From Gigantopelta aegis (lineage: Eukaryota; Mollusca; Gastropoda; Neomphalida; Peltospiridae), in the NCBI RefSeq assembly GCF_016097555.1, contig NC_054701.1:607049-671048 (forward strand): DNA of 64,000 nucleotides. Direction: 5' to 3'. Positions 59,151 to 64,000 of the stretch are shown here, in pieces. Below the pieces are notes generated by a model, which was not told the DNA's origin, did no database searches, and was given only the letters and a program-made list of their open reading frames with translations. The position numbers were made by a program, and so were the translations under genes. Each line of letters opens with the position of its first letter. Positions within the stretch are counted from its first letter, which is position 1.

Positions 59151-60355
59151 CCATTCTTAACGGGCATTTTTTAGATGTCCATATACAGAGAATTCATGAA
59201 ATATATAAAATGTGCATTTTTGAAGCATACGTTTAAAAAACATCGTATTTGGGAATTAGATAACGGACATAAAAAATTTAATGTGATGTTGGTAACTGAA
59301 AGTGTCAACATCATGAGGATGTGGGTAGCCTATCTGTTACGGTTGGATGAGGGTAACTATTCGATGCAGAATGCCGTTCAAGTCGCAAATAATTCATAAT
59401 TGGGTGATTGATTACTTTAATATGAATATAAAACGAAATGACTCGACGGTAATGTCATACTCTATTCTGTAATACTATAATGTAGCTTTATGTCTTGATA
59501 GTCATCTTGCATTAACTTTTAAGATTGAAATAGTACGTCCGACATATTACCCAAACCCATGGATGAAAGGAGAATTACCCTAAACGAAAATTTAAAGTCA
59601 GATTATACCAAAATTAAAATTAAAATATACTCCCGATATTTACCGAATCATGCACGCACGCACGCTTTCCATTCAGTTATGTATTTTGTTGTTGAACATC
59701 GAAATGCCCCGGCAAGGGAGAATTAAAACAAAACAACAACAAAAAACAAAGAAACAAAACTAGAGCTTAGCTCGGCAGCAGCCAAATGTGCGAAGCTGTC
59801 CAACGTCTTTAGGTATGAATGCTTCAACTAAACTTAGTTTTGACATTTGATATAGGTATTAGCTGTGGACTTGCAGAGCGCGAGTTTGGCCGTGACCGCG
59901 GGCTAGGACCAGAAGACATTCGAGCTACTGTCCAGTCAGTACAAATGCATGACAACCACACACATATCAAGGCATCCGTATCCAACAAATTGCATAGGCT
60001 AGAGTCCAAGATCATAAGGTGAAATCATTTTTGTCTGAGAAACTTGATAGAAAGTAAGTTGCCTTCGTGCCCCTCTTTTAAAGGAAAGGCTTGCCTTGGT
60101 GCCCCTCCAACTTGCCTTAGTGTCCCAATGTTTGTTATTAAACCGAAGGCAGCATTTGCCTCCACCCTCCGCCGTTATTCACAATCAGGCCGTTCCAATA
60201 TTACGTAACGCTATTATGTAAAAATTAGACACCCTCTCCCCCCCCCCCCCCCCCCCCCCCGTTATTACACCGAGGTGGATGAGATACTCAAGTGATATTT
60301 ATCGTCTCTTCACATGTGAAAATACGTCTTTTGAGAGGTCCAAATCTCCGATCAC
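59151..60355. other. No supported gene
   Basis: Open frames of up to about 75 codons, none recognised. A C run lies at about 60240-60260. Confidence 0.4.
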
Positions 60356-60366
60356 GTGATTAGAGG

Positions 60367-60697
60367 AAGAAGAAGAAGGAAATGTTTTATTTAACGACGC
60401 ACTCAACACACCTTTTTACGGTTATATGGTGTCAGACATATGGTTAAGGACTACACATATATTGAGAGAGGAAACCTGCTGTCGCCACTTCGTGGGCTAC
60501 TTTTTCTGATTAGCAGTAAGGGATCTTTTATATGCACTATCCCACAGACAGGGTAGTACATACCACGGCCTTTGATATACCAGTCGTGGTGCACTGGCTG
60601 AAACGAGAAATAAGACCAATGGGCCCACGGACGGGGATCGATCCCAGACCGACCGCGCATCGAGCGGGTGCTGTACCACTGGGCCACGTCCCGCCCT
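60367..60697 (-). mobile_element. Full-length tRNA-derived SINE with target-site duplications
   Basis: About 330 nt. The minus-strand head GGGCGGGACGTGGCCCAGTG holds box A and GGTCTGGGATCGATCCCC holds box B. The body and the TCGTTAAATAAAACATTTCC tail follow. It is flanked by GTGATTAGAGG (60356-60366) and GTGAGTAGAGG (60698-60708), an 11-bp duplication with one mismatch. This is the reference copy for the other SINE fragments in the window. Confidence 0.9.
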
Positions 60698-61027
60698 GTG
60701 AGTAGAGGTGTCACACAGTACAACTCCGCATAGATGTTATGTGAAAAGTATGCACATGGCATCATGTGACATAGTTATTTCGATTCATATTTTTAACTCG
60801 GAAAAATACTTGCTGTATATAATTAATGTTAGCAGCATAATTTAACAAAATATATAATTTAATAATTTCGTTTAGCCTTGAATATGTTTATAATATTGCT
60901 TGTGTAAACGTCATTGATAGATTGTGTGCGTAGGAAGTTTTATTAATAAATAGCTAAATGAAGTAGCCACAACATGGCGTCATTTTTGTTCATTGATATA
61001 AGGTGTAATAAATGAAATATTATACTC

Positions 61028-61146
61028 GTTCCCGTGTGAGACCGTTTATATTACAACTCGTGTGTTTTTAATCGTACATCACTCACTTTCGATCGCGATG
61101 TACGATTAAAAATAAACTCATAATATAAACAGTCTCATACGGGAAC
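61028..61146. repeat. Hairpin MITE of about 120 bp
   Basis: Arms GTTCCCGTGTGAGACCGTTT (61028) and the inverse of AGTCTCATACGGGAAC (61146) pair along about 50 nt each, with TTTTTAATCGTACATC in the inner part and a GATCGCGAT-type centre. Confidence 0.85.
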
Positions 61147-61756
61147 TTATTTAGTCTTCTCTATGTAACGCTCCGTAACGCTAGACCATATGCCCCCAAG
61201 TATTACGTACCGTTTGCCCCCCCCCCCCCCACCCCCCGCCCCCCTCAAATTGTCATTGAAATGTTTTTATTTGATGACTATGAATGCATATGTCAGTCAT
61301 GGAGTGTCACCCAAGTACGTTTGCTTAAATGTCAATAAACCTAGTGCCGAGACCTCGACTAATTTACATCTAATTTGCAAAGCTATCAAATTCTTAAAGT
61401 ATGTGATCTGAAAAATATCACATACTTTGATTGCACTGAAAATGTGGGTTTTATTGTTTTAATGATTTTAGTATGCACAAAACACATGCACCTAAACCTT
61501 GGCTAGGAGCTGTAGGGACATGCATTTACCTGTCTAAACCTCTGACCTCTGACCAGGTACAGTGACGATCAACCAATAGACTAGCCAGCTGTGTTTGACC
61601 CAGTTGGTGGCTATTCGTTGTCACTCACCTGACATTCTTTCACCTGTCACGAACTGCACAAGCTAGGCACTCTCAATCTGCCTTTAACCGATACTGGGAT
61701 AATTGGTGAGTTATATTTCTACTTTTCTAATTCACTTTACTATTTTACTAACATAT
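61147..61756. other. No recognised gene; C-rich run and a splice-donor-like site
   Basis: A C run lies at 61210-61245. GATAATTG|GTGAGTTAT near 61704 looks like a strong plus-strand splice donor, discussed under findings. Confidence 0.35.
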
Positions 61757-62495
61757 ACAATACAATACAATACAATAACTTTATTTCCATGTTCATATAT
61801 GTGTAATAAAAACATAGTCTATTTGACTAGCAAAAATAAAGCACATAAAATGTTAAACGCTAACATCAAAAACCTAAACTACAACTCTTGTTTAATAAAG
61901 TACATGTAGTGTAACAGGTTCTATTGTCTGTTCTTCGATATTTGGTTAATTAAAATAAATAAATATTATTAAGTGGCAGGGGGTCTAGTTAGAAGGCTAG
62001 TTCGTGCTGTGTCCAAATCTGAGCAGAGTTGTGCGACTGTAATGAGTTGTGTTTTAGGGCAGTTGATGATATAATAACATTTTTCGTATTTATTTAGTGT
62101 TTGGAATATTGGGAATTCTTGTGCGAGTGTAATAAAATATTTTCTTCTGTTCGTTTCTAGCTGTTTGCAGTCCACGAGAAACAGTGCCTCATCTTCCACT
62201 GCCTCTTTGCAAAGCTTGCAGAGTCGGTCTTTTCTGAGAATATTGTGATACCTGCCTCTTTCGATTTCGAGGCGGTGTGCACATATTCTAAGTTTAGTTA
62301 CATGTCTTCTTAGGTTACAATTATTTAATGTTTTGAGGTATAGGGCAAGTTGATATGGTTGTACTATGTGTTTATAATATAACAGTTTTTCGGAGTCTTT
62401 TAATTTTTGTTTAAAGTATTGCCTGTAGTTGTGTTGTAGTTTTTCAGTTACTAGTTTGTTGAGAGTTTTCTTGTATATAAAGTACAGTTTATAAA
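61757..62495 (-). mobile_element. 5'-truncated LINE, 3' end with (TTGTA)n tail
   Basis: On the minus strand a frame without a Met runs from about 62495 to 61969 (about 175 residues): KTLNKLVTEKLQHNYRQYF, YQLALYLKTLNN, LRICAHRLEIERGRYHNI, then a zinc-knuckle-like RLCKLC...EDEALFLVDC. This is the typical C-terminus of LINE ORF2 proteins downstream of the reverse transcriptase. About 200 nt of 3' UTR follow, with AATAAAG and a (TATTG)n tail at 61757-61780. The endonuclease and reverse transcriptase domains are absent. Confidence 0.8.
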
Positions 62496-63277
62496 TTACA
62501 AATAAGGTTTAAATAAATAGTTACTTCAGTTAATATTTACTTTGATAACGGAATAAACTGAATTAATGTAAGTATTAGAATTTGGGCGTGGCACTTACGC
62601 TGTAACAATAATGGATATTTCTATAGCCAAGCCATAATTAAATGAGTCGTTAGTATTGTTTTAGAAATGTAGGTGAATAGTGTGTATGTGTGTATATTAA
62701 ATTAGAATAGTATTAGTTTTATTTTACTTGTTTCTTGTAGACGTTTTGATGATACCGCCCTAAGCCCACAGCTGAAGGTAATGGTATTTCAGTGTCTAGG
62801 TAAACCGTATTACCTATGAGGATAATGTTTTGTGTACCTTACCTTTATTTTATTATACTATATATCGCCATATGTGTAATTGTTTGCTGTAAACAATGAT
62901 TTAAGATTATCAGATTAATTCTGTACTGTGTATTATGCGATATCTGTAGATAATAACGTAGCGTAAACTCTATTAACGTGCCTCTATTCAATTAAGGTTC
63001 AGGCACGTCTCTCCCACACCCAGTCTCTGGCATGGCCAGTCGTCGAGTGTGGGACAGATACTAGATAATAACTAGACTGCAGAGTTTATTTATATATATT
63101 TTAATGCGTTTTAATATGGTGTTTTAGACTGTTTATGTATAGTTGTGAATGTATTTTTATAATGCTATTTTTGCTTATAAAGTTTGTTTGACTATATATC
63201 CCTATTCTTGGGAATAAAGAACCCTGTATAAAACCATCTTCACCGAGTCCAGTTGTCTGTTCGGGGGGAAGTACATT
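62496..63277. other. Possible transcribed, non-coding sequence
   Basis: Contains a good acceptor (TTTATTTTACTTGTTTCTTG+TAG, ending about 62741), a donor-like CTGAAG|GTAATG about 35 nt later and an AATAAA (63213-63218) followed by a GT-rich stretch. No coding frame recognised. Confidence 0.3.
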
Positions 63278-63408
63278 CAGTCAAATAGTTGCCACTTCAT
63301 AGCTGTCTGTCATGAAATAATCACAATCAAACAGCAGACTACTTGCGCGGACAAATTTCCAGATTTTGAACAACCAAATGGGAAGATAACTGTAATCTGA
63401 GGCCATGT
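63278..63408 (+). repeat. Dispersed repeat family R1, fragment
   Basis: TCAAATAGTTGCCACTTCATA through AACCAAATGGGAAGATAACTG matches 21421-21535 with few changes. Confidence 0.75.
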
Positions 63409-63463
63409 ACTCCATGAGTTCCATAAGGAATGCACTTTTGCTGAGCAAGTTATAAGAACGTAC

Positions 63464-63558
63464 CGAATACGACGCCGAGCAATTCAATCCCAAAGTATCT
63501 CTTCCACATGAATATTAGGGTCACTATCAGATAAAGTCCCATACTCGACCGGCCAAGA
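63464..63558 (-). CDS. Orphan coding exon with one transmembrane helix
   Basis: 95 nt with acceptor AAAATGTTTTCAG and donor TTCG|GTACGT on the minus strand. Only one frame is open through it: LGRSSMGLYLIVTLIFMWKR then YFGIELLGVVF. It starts needing two nucleotides from the previous exon and ends with one left over. The stretch MGLYLIVTLIFMW is a clear hydrophobic helix. I do not recognise the family, and the neighbouring exons would lie outside the window or unrecognised to the left. It is 8 kb upstream of the TLCD3-like gene on the same strand and need not belong to it. Confidence 0.45.
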
Positions 63559-63872
63559 CTGAAAACATTTTTGATGGCATTTTATTAACTATAAAAGTTG
63601 GTAACCATGCTACATAGTTTCGTCATATCATGGTCCATTGGAGGCTTTGCCCACCCCCCACCCCCCACACACACCCCTCCCCCCACACACACCTTTTCAA
63701 AAAAAAATATTCATATATATACTATATCATTTAAGCTTACAAACCCTATAATGTGGCATTGTCCATGAAGACACTAGAAGCTAAATAAAAACTATCGGAA
63801 CAAAATCTCTAACTGTATTGGGCCTATCATGCACAGTGTAGATTCCAATCTTTTTCTCTCTTCTTTTTTGTC

Positions 63873-64000
63873 ACAACCAGTGTTCTACGACTGGTATATC
63901 AAAGGACATACAAAAGATCATCGAATGTTGTTGAGTTTTGTTTTGGGGTTTTTCGGTAGTAGGTATAGCGATAACAGGTTTCCTCTCTTAGTATCTTTGT
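63873..64000 (+). mobile_element. Old SINE copy running off the window
   Basis: CACAACCAGTGTTCTACGACTGG, TATATCAAAGGACATACAAAAGAT and CAGGTTTCCTCTCTTAGTAT match the SINE body in plus orientation with clear decay. Confidence 0.65.

Noticed and set aside
62985-63060. AATTAAGGTTCAGGCACGTC as a second-family SINE end
   Set aside because: Only about 20 bases resemble the end of the 51.9-kb SINE; the rest does not follow.

Overview
The window is eukaryotic and almost certainly from an animal, most likely a gastropod mollusc. It has split genes with consensus splice sites, several tRNA-derived SINE copies of a type I associate with gastropod genomes, hAT and Tc1/mariner DNA transposons, a non-LTR retrotransposon fragment and many minisatellites. 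I saw no prokaryotic feature. About 30% of the window is tandem repeat, so most long open frames between 11 and 49 kb are by-products of repeat units whose length is a multiple of three.

Layout. 1-5746: an almost complete Ty3/gypsy-type LTR retrotransposon (5' LTR off the window) whose pol domains run integrase, then reverse transcriptase, then RNase H. That order is the hallmark of the Gmr1-like group. 6273-9889: a SINE fragment split by a hAT transposon with terminal inverted repeats, a perfect 8-bp target-site duplication and a C-terminally truncated transposase. 9890-13360: low-complexity DNA and two minisatellites. 13709-15230: a Tc1-like transposon with one frameshift in its transposase and DD35E spacing. 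15700-23450: scattered short repeats, one copy of a foldback-ended repeat, a long featureless AT-rich stretch and two small arrays. 23518-27931: a 4.4-kb array of a 48-bp unit. 27902-55297 (minus strand): a host gene, a TLCD3/FAM57-type TLC-domain membrane protein, of which three exons are recognised (55167-55297, 40732-40827, 27902-28177). Its last nine codons and stop lie inside the edge of the 48-bp array. Its introns hold the 36-bp, 96/32-bp, 52/30-bp, 22-bp, 58-bp, 51-bp, 41-bp, CA-rich and 87-bp arrays, a 200-N gap, SINEs, a decayed Tc1-like copy and a perfect 88-bp-arm palindrome. 55380-64000: fragments of a dispersed repeat family, a full-length SINE with target-site duplications, hairpin elements, a 5'-truncated LINE, and one orphan transmembrane exon of an unidentified minus-strand gene.

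The most interesting points are: (i) the Gmr1-like element with SCAN-like gag in an apparent mollusc; (ii) a host gene that takes its stop codon from a satellite array; (iii) the perfect 189-bp palindrome at 40.2 kb; (iv) a 96-bp array that gives rise to a 32-bp array through what looks like a TTAA microhomology deletion; (v) higher-order structure in the 48-bp array. I found no CRISPR, operon or rRNA feature and no tRNA gene apart from SINE heads.
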